Part shown: one piece after another, positions 9,341 through 18,470 of the stretch
How positions within the stretch are numbered: position 1 is the first letter of the stretch
How the letters are laid out: every line of letters starts with the position of its first letter
DNA from: Labrenzia sp. OB1
GTDB lineage: Bacteria > Pseudomonadota > Alphaproteobacteria > Rhizobiales > Stappiaceae
NCBI RefSeq assembly: GCF_001624695.1
Contig: NZ_JSEP01000001.1
Span: forward strand, 125,286 to 189,285
Reading direction: 5' to 3'
DNA: 64,000 bases
Program-made: the position numbers and the translations under genes
The notes under the pieces: generated by a model
Databases searched by the model: none
Told to the model about the DNA's origin: nothing
What the model saw: the letters and a program-made list of their open reading frames with translations, nothing else

Positions 9341-11157
9341 CCGACGACGAAGCCCAGAACCTGTTTGGCACGACACAGCCCCCCGCCCCGTACCGGATCC
9401 TCCGTGCCGGTGCGCTGTCGGCACGGCTTGAAAACGGCAATCTCAGATACGTCAGTGTCGAGGGTATCGAGATCCTGCGGGCGATATCCTATGTCGTGCG
9501 CGACCGCGACTGGGGAACCCTGGCGCCTCGCATTGAAGACATGAAGGTTGAGGAAGGGGCGGAGGAATTCACCGTCACCTATAACGCGGTCTTCGTGAAT
9601 GCAGGCGCAACACTCAAGGTATCCACCCGCATTGAAGGCAGCGCGGACGGCCGCTTGAGCTACAGCGCGAATGCCTTCGCCGAACAGGATTTCGAAACCA
9701 ACCGCTGCGGGTTCAACATCCTGCATCCGATACGGGATGTCGCCGGTGCTCCGGTGGAGGTCGAGCATTGCGACGGGTGCCGCGAGAAGACCGTTTTCCC
9801 GGAACTGATCGAGCCCTGGCAGCCGTTCAAGAATATCCGCGCCCTTACCCATTGGCCGGCGGCCTCCATCAAGGCGACTTGCAGGATGGAAGGAGATGTC
9901 TTTGAAATGGAGGATCAGCGCAACTGGTCCGATGCCTCCTACAAGACCTATGTGCGCCCGCTGGCGCTTCCATGGCCGTATATCCTGCCGGGAGGGCAGG
10001 AAAACCAGCAGGAGGTCGAACTCCTTGTTGAAAAAAACACGACCGGTGCAAGTTCCTCGCAAACCGCAAGGCACGACGGACCTGTCACGATTGAAGTAGG
10101 CCCACCAGCCGGAATGACGTTGCCGGACATCGGCCTGCTGATCACACCGGAAGAAAGCGAGCCCGCGCTCAACAGCGCCGACCGCCTTTTCGAGTTGAAG
10201 CCGAAGTCGATCCTCCTGCATTTCGACCCGACAACCCATCACGATCCGCAGTTCTGGGGTCACTACAAGACCCTTCAGGACATCTATCCGGCGGAATACG
10301 ACCTGGAATATGTCGTCGCCGGCGAAGGCGACCTTGATGCGGAATTCGAAGAACTTGCACGGAAGGTGAGCGACAGCGGCATAACGCTGAATTCCCTTGC
10401 GGTTTGTCCGTCTGTCGATCGCCAGTCCACACCACCTGGCAGCGACTGGCCCGAGTGCCCGCCGCTTGAAGACATCTATCGCGCCGCCCGTGGCGCGTTT
10501 CCCGGCCTCGCGCTCGGCGGAGGCATGTTCAGCTACTTTACGGAACTCAATCGCAAGCGCCCGCCGCTCGATCTGCTCGATTTCGTGACGCATTCGACCA
10601 GTCCGATCGTGCACGCCGCCGACGATGACAGCGTGATGGAGACCCTGGAAACCCTGCCCCATATCACCCGGTCGGCAAGGGCGATTATCGGCGCGAACAC
10701 CAGCTACAGGATCGGGCCGTCCACGATCGGGATGCGGATGAACCCCTATGGATCCAGAACCTTCGACAATCCGGACAGCGAACGCATCTGCATGACGTCC
10801 GACGACCCGCGTCAGCGCGGGGCATTCGCTGCCGCGTGGACGGTTGGATATGCGGCACGCATCGCCGCCGCCGGCATCGAAAAATGGATCCCGGCGGCAT
10901 TCTCCGGGCCACGCGGCGTGCTGACAGCCGCGGGAGACGACTTCCTGCCTGTCGGCCGCGCCATAACGGAACTGGCGCGGGCACAGGAACTGCCGCTGCA
11001 TGTGTATAAGGTGAGCGACGAACGTAAACTCGCGGCGCTTGGATTCGACACGGCCACGGGCCGCGCAATTCTGATCGCAAATTTGACATCTAATGAACTC
11101 GAAATCAGTACGGCCGGGACCGATATGCTAGGGCCGTTTGAGACCAGATGGTTGTGA
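9337..11157 (+). CDS. apnL: D-apionate lactonase (D-apionolactonase)
   Basis: A 606-residue soluble protein without a signal peptide, matching my recollection of the ApnL family in length and opening pattern (RILRAGALSARLENGNLRYV, then VRDRDWGTLAPRI). Further blocks are CGFNILHPI, a conserved acid-rich centre around VFEMEDQRNWSDASYKTY, and a TIM-barrel-like second half. ApnL opens D-apionolactone, the product of ApsD, to D-apionate. The start overlaps the apsD stop (ATGA), so the two steps are translationally coupled. No enzyme of the window other than the SMP-30-like protein near 29 kb competes for this role. Confidence 0.8.
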   Translation: MTDDEAQNLFGTTQPPAPYRILRAGALSARLENGNLRYVSVEGIEILRAISYVVRDRDWGTLAPRIEDMKVEEGAEEFTVTYNAVFVNAGATLKVSTRIEGSADGRLSYSANAFAEQDFETNRCGFNILHPIRDVAGAPVEVEHCDGCREKTVFPELIEPWQPFKNIRALTHWPAASIKATCRMEGDVFEMEDQRNWSDASYKTYVRPLALPWPYILPGGQENQQEVELLVEKNTTGASSSQTARHDGPVTIEVGPPAGMTLPDIGLLITPEESEPALNSADRLFELKPKSILLHFDPTTHHDPQFWGHYKTLQDIYPAEYDLEYVVAGEGDLDAEFEELARKVSDSGITLNSLAVCPSVDRQSTPPGSDWPECPPLEDIYRAARGAFPGLALGGGMFSYFTELNRKRPPLDLLDFVTHSTSPIVHAADDDSVMETLETLPHITRSARAIIGANTSYRIGPSTIGMRMNPYGSRTFDNPDSERICMTSDDPRQRGAFAAAWTVGYAARIAAAGIEKWIPAAFSGPRGVLTAAGDDFLPVGRAITELARAQELPLHVYKVSDERKLAALGFDTATGRAILIANLTSNELEISTAGTDMLGPFETRWL

Positions 11158-11183
11158 CATCGGAAATGATAAGCTATGTCCGC

Positions 11184-11193
11184 AACTGGTACG
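11184..11193 (+). promoter_or_regulatory. Weak operator-like half-site upstream of the GntR gene
   Basis: AACTGGTACG keeps the AACTGGTA core of the four stronger sites but loses the ATGA end. It is embedded between two direct repeats GTCCGCAA (11178-11185 and 11193-11200, 15-bp period). The position, about 50 bp before the regulator start, would suit autoregulation. Low confidence because only one half matches. Confidence 0.35.
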
Positions 11194-11244
11194 TCCGCAA
11201 ATTAGGGGACGCAAAATAGACACGAGGGTTTGAGGCGGAAAACC

Positions 11245-11982
11245 ATGGAGAACTGGAACGGCCCGGGTGGCGACGAAGACAAGATCGTTCGCCGCAAGTT
11301 ATCCGATCAGGTTCTTGAACGCCTGCGCGAAATGATTGTGCGCGGGGAACTGGCACCTGGTGACCTCATGCCCTCCGAGCGGGAACTGATGAAGCGCTTC
11401 GGTGTCGGCAGGCCGGCTGTGCGCGAGGCGATGCAATCCATGCATACACAAGGCCTCATCACGATATCTCACGGCGAACGCTCCCGTGTCAGTGAATTGT
11501 CCGCCGATCTGGCCTTCCGGCAAATGGACATGGTCGCCCGGATGCTCCTTTCCGCTTCCTCCGATAACCTGGAATATCTGAAGGAAGCCCGCCGTCTGTT
11601 CGAAGTCGGCATGGTGAAGATTGCGACGGAAAAAGCGACGAAGGACGATATTTCCGAACTCGAGAAGCTGCTGGCGACACAACGCACCAAACTCGGAAAT
11701 CCGTCCGAATTCATCAAGGCGGACATCGCTTTTCACAGCAAGATTTCCGCGATCTCGGGCAACCCCATTCTGGCCGCCGTCTGCGACGCCATGCTCACCT
11801 GGCTGTTCAATTACCACTCCGACCTGCTGATCTGGTCCGGCCAGGAAAACGTCACGCTTGAGGAACACCAGAAGATCATCGAGTGCATCGCGTCCGGCGA
11901 TCCGGCTGCCGCCGCATCAGCGCTTGGGACCCACTTGAACAGGTCCAAGGATCTTTATCGCCATCATAACCAGGCCGAATAG
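11245..11982 (+). CDS. GntR-family regulator, FadR/FCD subfamily (NanR-like)
   Basis: A 245-residue protein from the ATG preceded by GAGGCGG; an earlier TTG in frame is less likely. The winged helix spans about residues 15-80 (LSDQVLERLREMI, MPSERELMKRFGVGRPAVREAM). An all-helical FCD domain follows with metal-ligand positions in ADIAFHSKIS and EEHQKII. FCD regulators sense small organic acids or sugar acids. Its location between apnL and the divergent apnO/oiaK pair, and the NanR-like GGTAT words upstream of the pathway genes, make it the candidate repressor of the regulon, with apionate or a later intermediate as inducer. This is inference. Confidence 0.85.
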   Translation: MENWNGPGGDEDKIVRRKLSDQVLERLREMIVRGELAPGDLMPSERELMKRFGVGRPAVREAMQSMHTQGLITISHGERSRVSELSADLAFRQMDMVARMLLSASSDNLEYLKEARRLFEVGMVKIATEKATKDDISELEKLLATQRTKLGNPSEFIKADIAFHSKISAISGNPILAAVCDAMLTWLFNYHSDLLIWSGQENVTLEEHQKIIECIASGDPAAAASALGTHLNRSKDLYRHHNQAE

Positions 11983-12142
11983 AGCGCTTTTCTGGAAACA
12001 CGCTGCCATCTGACGCGTGTTTCCAGCCTGCAGACATGTCATTGAAACCAGCTGAAAGCCGGAATTCGATCTATTCTGGAATGCCAGGACGGCCTGCGGC
12101 GCTACCGCCGCAGACAGATAGTCAAACCCCTTCCGCGAAATA

Positions 12143-12973
12143 TCAGGTAATCCGGTCCACGCTGGCGGCGATCTCGGCGTCGTCGAGGCAACGCTTCCAG
12201 TCATCGCGCATCAGAACAGGGATACCGTATTCGATCGCCTTGTTGGCGGCGTCCGAAAAGACCCCCTTGTGCTGGTCGAAAATGACGGCGCCCATGATGT
12301 TCATATGGCCCAGCAGAAAATCCCTTGCGCAGTCGTAGGGCACTCCCCGCTCGACCACTTCGTCCATCGCCTGCCGCAACACCATCATCAGCGACCCGTT
12401 CACGGTTTCCGAAAGGCCCGGCTCCAGCATCGCGAACTGCTGCAGCGTGACCCGGTGCGAGCGCATGACCGGCGCATAGATGGTCCGGCCGACCAGATCT
12501 CCCAGCGCATAGTCGCTCTCGGGCCCCTGAATGAGCACGTTCACGATACCCTGCTTGGCCGCCAGACCGCCGAAATAGTCGCGTTTGGCATCCGGATCGG
12601 TTTCATCGTTCCAGATCGGCGGATGACAGGGGTGGGACACGAAATAGGTAACATCCTCGCGCTCGGGCAAATGACCGGCAAAGGGCGCAGCCCCGTCCAG
12701 GCAGTAGAGCATCGCTCCCGGTTTGATCTTGTCGATGATGCTGTGAGAGATCTTTCCGATCAGGGTGTCGGGTACGGCCAGAACAATCACATCGGCGCCT
12801 TCCAGCGCCGTATCAGGCTCGACACAGTCCACGCCATGAACTGCACGCACGCGCTCCTGACCTTCCTGCGAAACCTCGACATGCATCGTTTCGAAATCGG
12901 TGGACTTGGCAAGATTGGCGCCGAGGCGCATTCCCATTTTGCCACCCGCGCCGAACAAGGCCACTTTCTTCAC
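12143..12973 (-). CDS. apnO: D-apionate oxidoisomerase-like protein, copy 2
   Basis: A 276-residue paralogue of the protein at 3011-3835. The shared blocks are ALFGAGGKMG, AVPDT, SHPCHPPIWNDETD, AKRDYFGG, RSHRVT, LEPGLSETV, ARDFLLGHMN and RDDW; by eye more than half of positions agree. It starts at GTG with GGGAG nine bases upstream. It diverges from oiaK, and the 103-bp gap holds operator-like site B overlapping candidate boxes of both promoters. Coupling to oiaK makes this copy the stronger candidate for the enzyme that supplies 3-oxo-isoapionate. The other copy could have a stereoisomeric substrate, or both may be redundant. Confidence 0.8.
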   Translation of the reverse strand: MKKVALFGAGGKMGMRLGANLAKSTDFETMHVEVSQEGQERVRAVHGVDCVEPDTALEGADVIVLAVPDTLIGKISHSIIDKIKPGAMLYCLDGAAPFAGHLPEREDVTYFVSHPCHPPIWNDETDPDAKRDYFGGLAAKQGIVNVLIQGPESDYALGDLVGRTIYAPVMRSHRVTLQQFAMLEPGLSETVNGSLMMVLRQAMDEVVERGVPYDCARDFLLGHMNIMGAVIFDQHKGVFSDAANKAIEYGIPVLMRDDWKRCLDDAEIAASVDRIT

Positions 12974-13020
12974 GTCACTAACTCCCTAGGGTACAAGCAA
13001 ATACGGTAAATGTCGTTGAC

Positions 13021-13034
13021 AACTGGTATGATGA
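13021..13034 (+). promoter_or_regulatory. Operator-like site B (AACTGGTATGATGA) in the apnO/oiaK divergent promoter
   Basis: The site lies between TTGACA (13016-13021) and ACTAAT (13038-13043), which are candidate -35 and -10 boxes for oiaK with 16-bp spacing. On the other strand TTGACA (13054-13059) and TCTCAT (13031-13036, 17-bp spacing) are candidate boxes for apnO copy 2, and the site overlaps this -10. A regulator bound here would block both promoters. Confidence 0.7.
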
Positions 13035-13076
13035 GATACTAATTACATAAGTATGTCAAGCTTTTAGGATCAGCGC

Positions 13077-14474
13077 ATGAAAGAAAGCAGCCCGAAAAAG
13101 ACCTTGCGGAAGCTTCCTGAGGGGCCGCTGGTCGCCTGGTACGGAGATGATTTCACCGGAGCGGCAGCGGTAATGGAGGTGCTGGCCTTCGCCGGACTTC
13201 CTTCAATTCTCTTTCTGGATGTACCTACCCGGGAACAGCTTGGCCGATTTCCGGACATACGCAATATCGGAGTGGCGTCCACAGCCCGCGCCAGATCGCC
13301 GCAATGGATGAGCGATACCCTGCCTGACGCGTTCGATCAACTCAAAGAGCTCGGCCCTCAGCTGGTTCACTACAAGGTGTGCTCCACCCTCGATTCCTCA
13401 CCGGAAACCGGATCGATCGGACGGGCCATCGAAATCGGAGCGGAGCGGTTTTCCCCCACTGTCGTTCCGGTGCTCATCGCCGTCCCGCAAATGCGCCGCT
13501 ATCAGTGCTTCGGCCATCTGTTCGCGAGCGCCGGAGACGGCATTGTTCGCCTCGACAGACACCCGGTGATGTCGCGCCACCCGGTCACGCCAATGACGGA
13601 AGCCGATGTTGGCCTCCATATATCGAAACAGTCGGACAAGCTCAACACGGGTCTCCTGTCGCTTGAGGACCTGAACGCGGGTGACACCGTGTCCCTGTCC
13701 GGTTTCTCAGACGGCGGCAAGCTCACGGCGGTAACCATAGACAGCGTGGACGCCGCCACGGATGCGGCTGCGGGGCGAGCGATCTGGGAAGCGCGGGAAG
13801 AGTGCCCCTTCGTGGTCGGCTCCCAGGGAATTGAATTCGCCCTGGTTGAATATTGGCGTCAGAGCGGCCTGTTGCCGGTCACGTCGGCACCTGCCGGGAT
13901 AGGACGCTCGCAACGCATGGCAATCGTCTCTGGATCGGTGTCCCCGACGACGGCCGACCAGATCGCCTGGTCGAAAGCCAACGGATTTGCCTGCATCGAA
14001 TTCGACGCGGTGAAGGTTTGCGGCGAACCTGAAGAGCTCGAGGCGGAAATCGAACAGGTCGTTGAGCGGTCGCTCGCGGCGCTTTCGCGGGAAACCGACC
14101 CTCTGATCTTCTCGGCTGCCGGTCCCGAAGACCCGGCTGTCGAGCGTTTCAGGCAGGCGGTTGCCGCATCCTCGCTCGATATGCCTTCCGCCAATCGCAA
14201 GGTTGGAGAAGCGCTCGGCCATATCCTCAAACGCGTCCTGGAACGGGGCGACGTAAGGCGTGCTGTCGTCTCGGGCGGAGACACTTCGGGATACGCGACC
14301 CAACTGCTGGACATCTTCGCCCTGTCCGCACTTGCACCGACCATTCCCGGCGCATCCATTTTTCAGGCGCATGCGGACGGCCCGATGGACGGACTGGAAC
14401 TGGCGCTGAAAGGCGGCCAGATGGGAACGCCGGATTATTTCGGCTGGGTGCGCGACGGCGGAGGACCAAGATGA
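13077..14474 (+). CDS. oiaK: 3-oxo-isoapionate kinase (four-carbon acid sugar kinase family)
   Basis: A 465-residue protein of the former DUF1537 family. The N-terminal domain carries the substrate-binding signature WYGDDFTGAAAVMEVL (about residues 21-36), and the C-terminal nucleotide-binding domain ends with VVSGGDTSG near residue 402. Family members phosphorylate D-threonate, D-erythronate or 3-oxo-isoapionate with ATP. The apionate assignment follows from apnO upstream and a RuBisCO-like protein overlapping by 4 bp downstream, the known partner order for 3-oxo-isoapionate 4-phosphate. A threonate/erythronate kinase is the alternative. Confidence 0.82.
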   Translation: MKESSPKKTLRKLPEGPLVAWYGDDFTGAAAVMEVLAFAGLPSILFLDVPTREQLGRFPDIRNIGVASTARARSPQWMSDTLPDAFDQLKELGPQLVHYKVCSTLDSSPETGSIGRAIEIGAERFSPTVVPVLIAVPQMRRYQCFGHLFASAGDGIVRLDRHPVMSRHPVTPMTEADVGLHISKQSDKLNTGLLSLEDLNAGDTVSLSGFSDGGKLTAVTIDSVDAATDAAAGRAIWEAREECPFVVGSQGIEFALVEYWRQSGLLPVTSAPAGIGRSQRMAIVSGSVSPTTADQIAWSKANGFACIEFDAVKVCGEPEELEAEIEQVVERSLAALSRETDPLIFSAAGPEDPAVERFRQAVAASSLDMPSANRKVGEALGHILKRVLERGDVRRAVVSGGDTSGYATQLLDIFALSALAPTIPGASIFQAHADGPMDGLELALKGGQMGTPDYFGWVRDGGGPR

Positions 14475-15724
14475 CCGCGTCCAGGGAAACCATCAACGTT
14501 ACCTACAGGCTGGAAACATCGGGGGATGTTGAAGCGCTTGCAGCGAAGATCGCCGCCGACCAGTCGACCGGCACCTTCACCGAACTGCCCGGCGAGACCG
14601 AGGAAGTGCGCGCCCGATGCGCTGCCAGGGTCGTTGAGATCCGGCCGCTCGAGCCGACCGATGTTCCTTCCATTCCGGCACCCGGCGGAACCGGCCCCTA
14701 TCATCGCGCGGACGCGGTCATCGCTTATCCGCTGGAGGCCGTCGGCACCGACATCGCCGCACTGATGACCATCACCATCGGCGGCGTTTACGCGGTTCGC
14801 GGGCTCACCGGCATCCGCGTCATGGATATCGACCTGCCCCAGGCATGGTCCTGCCATCCGGGACCGCAATTCGGCATTCCCGGTTCACGGCGTCTGATGG
14901 GCGTTGAGCAAGGTCCCATGATCGCCTCGATCATCAAGCCATCGCTCGGCCTGTTGCCTGAGGAAACCGCGAAAGTTGTCGCCCAACTCTGCGAAGCCGG
15001 TGTCGACTTCATCAAGGACGATGAAAAGCTGATGAGTCCGGGCTATTCGTCGTTGGAGGCCCGCGTGAAAGCCATCATGCCGGTCATCCTGGATCATGAG
15101 CAGAAAACCGGCAAGAAGGTGATGTACGCCTTCGGGATCTCCTCCGCCGACCCGGATACGATGATGCGCCATCACGACTGTGTCGTCGACGCGGGCGGCA
15201 ACGCAGCGGTCGTCAACATCAATTCAATTGGGTATGGCGGCATGTCCTTCCTGCGCAATCGGTCGCGGCTGTGCCTGCACGCCCATCGCAACGGCTGGGA
15301 TATTCTGACCCGCCATCCGGGCCTCGGCATGGAGTTTCGCGCCTACCAGAAAATCTGGCGCCTGCTCGGTGTCGACCAGTTCCAGATCAATGGAATACGC
15401 GCGAAATACTGGGAGCCGGACAAAAGCTTCGTTCGCTCCTTCCATGACCTGGCGACTCCGATCTTTTCGGAAAACGACCGCTCGCTGCCGGTTGTCTGTT
15501 CCGGCCAATGGGGCGGTCAGGCGGTGGAAACCTACCGCCGCACGGGCAGGACGCTCGACCTGATGTATCTGGGAGGTGGCGGCATTCACGGGCATACGAT
15601 GGGCGCGGCCGCAGGGGTGCGAGCGATCCGCCAGGCGTGGAAAGCCGCGGAACTCGGCATGGAGCTGGAGGAATACGCCAGGGACCAGCCGGAACTGGCA
15701 AGCGCCCTGGCCAAATGGGGCTGA
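14471..15724 (+). CDS. oiaC: RuBisCO-like protein, probable 3-oxo-isoapionate-4-phosphate decarboxylase
   Basis: A 417-residue form IV RuBisCO homologue. Seen in the sequence: IIKPSLGL (catalytic-type lysine K156), GVDFIKDDE with the carbamylated-lysine equivalent K182 followed by the metal-binding D184/E185, LHAHR (H270/H272), and C-terminal phosphate loops SGQWGGQ and LGGGGIHGH. The loop-6 lysine region of true RuBisCO is replaced by NGIRAKYW, so CO2 fixation is not expected. RLPs of the apionate pathway act on 3-oxo-isoapionate 4-phosphate either as decarboxylase (OiaC, giving L-erythrulose 1-phosphate) or as transcarboxylase/hydrolase (OiaX, giving 3-phosphoglycerate and glycolate). I prefer OiaC because lerI and derI, which process its product, are in the window. 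Translationally coupled to oiaK. Confidence 0.75.
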   Translation: MTASRETINVTYRLETSGDVEALAAKIAADQSTGTFTELPGETEEVRARCAARVVEIRPLEPTDVPSIPAPGGTGPYHRADAVIAYPLEAVGTDIAALMTITIGGVYAVRGLTGIRVMDIDLPQAWSCHPGPQFGIPGSRRLMGVEQGPMIASIIKPSLGLLPEETAKVVAQLCEAGVDFIKDDEKLMSPGYSSLEARVKAIMPVILDHEQKTGKKVMYAFGISSADPDTMMRHHDCVVDAGGNAAVVNINSIGYGGMSFLRNRSRLCLHAHRNGWDILTRHPGLGMEFRAYQKIWRLLGVDQFQINGIRAKYWEPDKSFVRSFHDLATPIFSENDRSLPVVCSGQWGGQAVETYRRTGRTLDLMYLGGGGIHGHTMGAAAGVRAIRQAWKAAELGMELEEYARDQPELASALAKWG

Positions 15725-15729
15725 CCAAG

Positions 15730-15745
15730 CGGGGATGACGCCCCG
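15730..15745. terminator. Short hairpin between convergent genes
   Basis: CGGGG, loop ATGACG, CCCCG, six bases after the RuBisCO-like gene and 20 bases before the end of the opposing rraA-like gene. There is no T-run, so termination strength is doubtful; it is the only obvious structure in this convergent gap. Confidence 0.35.
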
Positions 15746-15765
15746 TCGCCTCTCGCCGGCAAAGG

Positions 15766-16464
15766 TCAGTCGACGACGACAGCGCGCCCGTCGGCAATCA
15801 TCTCGGCGATGAGCTGCATGTCATGGAAGCCCTTGGCAACCTTCGCCTCGAGTTCCTCCTCGAGGGCACGCACCTGCCGGACCTTTTCCGCCACCGCATC
15901 TATCTCGGAGAAAGGCACCACCACGACGCCATTGCGGTCCGCGACGATCAGGTCGCCGCTTTCGATCTGACGCCCGCCGACAACCGCTCCGAAACCGACC
16001 CGTGCCGGACCGTTGGAGTAAGGTGAATTGGGGCTGAGGCCGGCACACCAGACGGGCATGCCGACTTCGACGATGCCTTCATAATCCCGCATCGCCCCGT
16101 CGGTCACAAACCCGGCCGCCCCCTTGTTCTTGAGCATGCCGCAGAACTGATCCCCCGAGGCCGAACAGTTGCGATGACCGTGAACTGCCGAGACGACGAT
16201 GTCGCCCGGCTCCAGGACATGCAGCGCGCCCATGGTGGCGAGAATTTCCGCAGGACCGTTCTCCGCGACAAGGGCCGGACCGACGGCCCTGCAATCGACA
16301 TCGCGGCCATTGCCGATGGGCTGTATGGCGCAGTCCAGCGCGCCCTGACCGTTCATGGCATCGCAGACGAAACCGGTCGGAACGTCCCGGAAGGCTTCGA
16401 TCTGCTCCGGTGTCGGGCGATTGAAATTCCGCCTGAGCGTCAGGACGGGTGGTTCTTCGATCAT
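15766..16464 (-). CDS. RraA-family protein (aldolase/decarboxylase-like)
   Basis: A 232-residue protein from the ATG with GGAG upstream; a longer start adds 14 residues without a ribosome site. Family features are VCDAMNGQGAL near residue 35, GDIVVSAVHG, GAAGFVTDGAMRDYEGI (the substrate/metal site GxxxxDGxxRD) and GDLIVADRNGVVVVP. RraA-like enzymes include 4-hydroxy-4-methyl-2-oxoglutarate aldolase, oxaloacetate decarboxylase and regulators of RNase E. It lies 65 bp downstream of transaldolase in the same direction and so shares the operator C promoter. No described apiose step needs it, so it may be a decarboxylase or aldolase for a side branch. Confidence 0.78.
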   Translation of the reverse strand: MIEEPPVLTLRRNFNRPTPEQIEAFRDVPTGFVCDAMNGQGALDCAIQPIGNGRDVDCRAVGPALVAENGPAEILATMGALHVLEPGDIVVSAVHGHRNCSASGDQFCGMLKNKGAAGFVTDGAMRDYEGIVEVGMPVWCAGLSPNSPYSNGPARVGFGAVVGGRQIESGDLIVADRNGVVVVPFSEIDAVAEKVRQVRALEEELEAKVAKGFHDMQLIAEMIADGRAVVVD

Positions 16465-16529
16465 GGCGCGCTCCGATTGAATGCCGCAGTCCGCCGGAAC
16501 GGACATGCGGCATCAGGCTAAGTCCGGCG

Positions 16530-17486
16530 TCAGGCTGCGGACGCCGTCATGCGTTCCGCGACGAGGTTAATCAGTGTCTTGTGGTCCTTGTCGAAGTTGC
16601 GGATGCCCTCGGCGAGCTTTTCGGTTGCCATCGGGTCCGCATTCATCTGCCAACGGAACGCCGCCTCGCCCATTTCGACAGGAGCAACGCCTGTTGCATT
16701 TTCCGGCGACAACACTCTCTTCAGTTCGGAGGTGTCGCTTTCCAGCTCGGTCAGCAGCTTCGGTGCAATGGTCAGGTTATCGCATCCCGCCAGGGCCATG
16801 ATCTGCCCGGTGTTGCGGAACGACGCTCCCATCACGACGGTGGAGATACCGTTGGACTTGTAATAGTCGTAGATCGAACGAACCGATTTGACACCCGGAT
16901 CCTCATCGGGCGCATAGCTGTCGCGCCCTTCCGCCTTCTTGTACCAATCGGTGATGCGTCCGACGAAGGGCGAAATCAGGAAAGCGCCGGCATCGGCGCA
17001 GGCCACGGCCTGGGCCATCGAGAACAGAAGCGTCAGGTTGCAGTCAATGCCCTCGCGCTGCAGGATCTCGGCCGCCCGGATACCTTCCCATGTCGAAGCG
17101 AGTTTGATGAGGATCCGCTCCTTGCCGACACCCCGTCTGTCGTATTCGGCGACAATCGCGTGTGCCCGCTTGACGGAGGCATCCGTGTCGAAAGACAGGC
17201 AGGCATCCACTTCGGTCGAGACGCGGCCAGGAACCAGCGTCGTCAACTCGGCGCCGATGGCGACCGTAAGCACATCGGTGACCTGTTCCGGCGACAAGCC
17301 GTTTTTGCGCCCGGTTTCAATCTCCCGGACGATCAAGGCCTCCGACGCCGGGTCCTTGAGCGCTCCCAGCACCAGAGACGGGTTCGTCGTGCAATCCACC
17401 GGTGCAAAGGCCTTTACGGCCGCAACATCGCCGGTGTCCGCGACAACGACCGTCATGTTTCTGAGTTGTTCAAGCACACTCGCCAT
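16530..17486 (-). CDS. tal: Transaldolase
   Basis: A 318-residue TalA/B-type enzyme. Seen: [14 protein letters not shown], the Schiff-base lysine in [16 protein letters not shown] (about residue 130), [18 protein letters not shown] and [15 protein letters not shown] precedes the ATG. It transfers dihydroxyacetone between fructose 6-phosphate and erythrose 4-phosphate. Its presence in an apparent apiose regulon is logical, because the LerI/DerI branch ends in D-erythrose 4-phosphate, which transaldolase feeds into the pentose-phosphate network. It diverges from derI and probably reads from the promoter at operator site C with a long leader of about 220 bases. Confidence 0.93.
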   Translation of the reverse strand: MASVLEQLRNMTVVVADTGDVAAVKAFAPVDCTTNPSLVLGALKDPASEALIVREIETGRKNGLSPEQVTDVLTVAIGAELTTLVPGRVSTEVDACLSFDTDASVKRAHAIVAEYDRRGVGKERILIKLASTWEGIRAAEILQREGIDCNLTLLFSMAQAVACADAGAFLISPFVGRITDWYKKAEGRDSYAPDEDPGVKSVRSIYDYYKSNGISTVVMGASFRNTGQIMALAGCDNLTIAPKLLTELESDTSELKRVLSPENATGVAPVEMGEAAFRWQMNADPMATEKLAEGIRNFDKDHKTLINLVAERMTASAA

Positions 17487-17879
17487 TCTAAGTCTCCAGT
17501 TTCAACATCATTGTCCATCAGCGCATGCGCCCGGGCACAATCCGCATCTTTGCCCTCAAACGCCATTACACGGACGTCGTTGTCAATTCTTTCCTGTTCA
17601 TTGCACGGGGATGAAGGCACGCAGCTGTTGCAAGGCCAGTCTCGCGAGGAAAATTTTTCCCTTGGACAACTGGCCCCTCCGGCCTTCGTTGCAAGCGGGA
17701 TTGATTAGATGCTATCATCTCATTATACCAGTTTCAAATTCAAACCATGACAATCGCAGCGGATAACAGAGCCTTTCGCATGCTCCACCGGCGACCGGCC
17801 GTTAAAAAGAATATCAGTCCGGACGTTCCCGAAAACCTCTCACGCTGCCAACCCCAAAGACGTTTCCAGGAGAAGTTTC
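17487..17879. other. Divergent intergenic region tal/derI (393 bp) without a gene
   Basis: It holds operator-like site C and two divergent promoter candidates. The remaining leader towards tal (17487-17700) shows no convincing coding frame, riboswitch or strong hairpin to me. Local AT content is raised around 17700-17745. Confidence 0.6.
17719..17733 (-). promoter_or_regulatory. Operator-like site C (AACTGGTATAATGAG) between tal and derI
   Basis: Plus-strand boxes TTGATT (17701-17706) and TATACC (17724-17729, 17-bp spacing) could drive derI. Minus-strand boxes TTGAAA (17732-17737) and TAGCAT (17709-17714, 17-bp spacing) could drive tal. The site overlaps the derI -10 and fills the tal spacer, the same arrangement as site B. 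Confidence 0.68.
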
Positions 17880-18335
17880 ATGAAAATTGCAGTTGCCGGC
17901 GACAGCGCGGGGGAAGGGCTTGCGCGTATTCTGGCCGATCATCTCAAGGACCGATTCGAGATCTCCGAAATCTCGCATACCGAAAATGGTCCCGACCGGT
18001 TTTATGCCAACCTGGCCGATCGCGTTGCCAGCCAGGTGATGGAAGGAACCTACGACAGGGCCATCCTGTGCTGCGGCACCGGTATCGGTGTCTGCATCGC
18101 GGCCAACAAGGTACCGGGCATAAGAGCCGCGCTCGTCAGCGACTCCTATTCGGCCGGCAAGGCGGCAACCTCGAACAACGCCCAGGTCATTACTCTCGGC
18201 GCCCGCACGATCGCCGGCGAACTCGCCAAGACCATCGTCGATGCCTATCTGGAAAAATCCTTCGATCCCGCCGGGCCGTCGGCAGGAAATGTAGGTGCGA
18301 TCGATACAGTCGATTCCAAATACCACGCGAGTTGA
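17880..18335 (+). CDS. derI: D-erythrulose-4-phosphate isomerase (RpiB/LacAB family)
   Basis: A 151-residue RpiB-fold protein, AGGAGAAG upstream. Motifs are [13 protein letters not shown] (RpiB proteins usually show SDHAG), [22 protein letters not shown] with the catalytic cysteine near residue 65-72, and [14 protein letters not shown]. RpiB enzymes interconvert aldose and ketose phosphates. In erythritol, threitol and apiose loci this branch (DerI/EryI) converts D-erythrulose 4-phosphate to D-erythrose 4-phosphate. The assignment follows from the RLP, lerI and tal neighbours. Ribose-5-phosphate isomerase B is the generic alternative. It is first in an apparent operon with dhaK and dhaL. Confidence 0.82.
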   Translation: MKIAVAGDSAGEGLARILADHLKDRFEISEISHTENGPDRFYANLADRVASQVMEGTYDRAILCCGTGIGVCIAANKVPGIRAALVSDSYSAGKAATSNNAQVITLGARTIAGELAKTIVDAYLEKSFDPAGPSAGNVGAIDTVDSKYHAS

Positions 18336-18470
18336 TCCGGACAGATTCCAGCGCGAATCGCCCCCTTCTCATCGACGCCTTTTCGGTTTCTGATGGAGAC
18401 CGGGAGTGAGTCGAGGACTGTTTCCTGAAACGGGGAGCGACTCCGGGATTTCGACGAGGAGGATATTTCA

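Noticed and set aside
9283..11001. A 572-codon minus-strand frame opposite apnL
   Set aside because: No recognisable domain; apnL on the plus strand has family motifs and is translationally coupled to apsD.
14471..15724. Genuine RuBisCO large subunit
   Set aside because: Length (417), changed loop-6 region and the OiaK neighbour indicate a form IV RuBisCO-like protein; no small subunit, activase or phosphoribulokinase gene is in the window.
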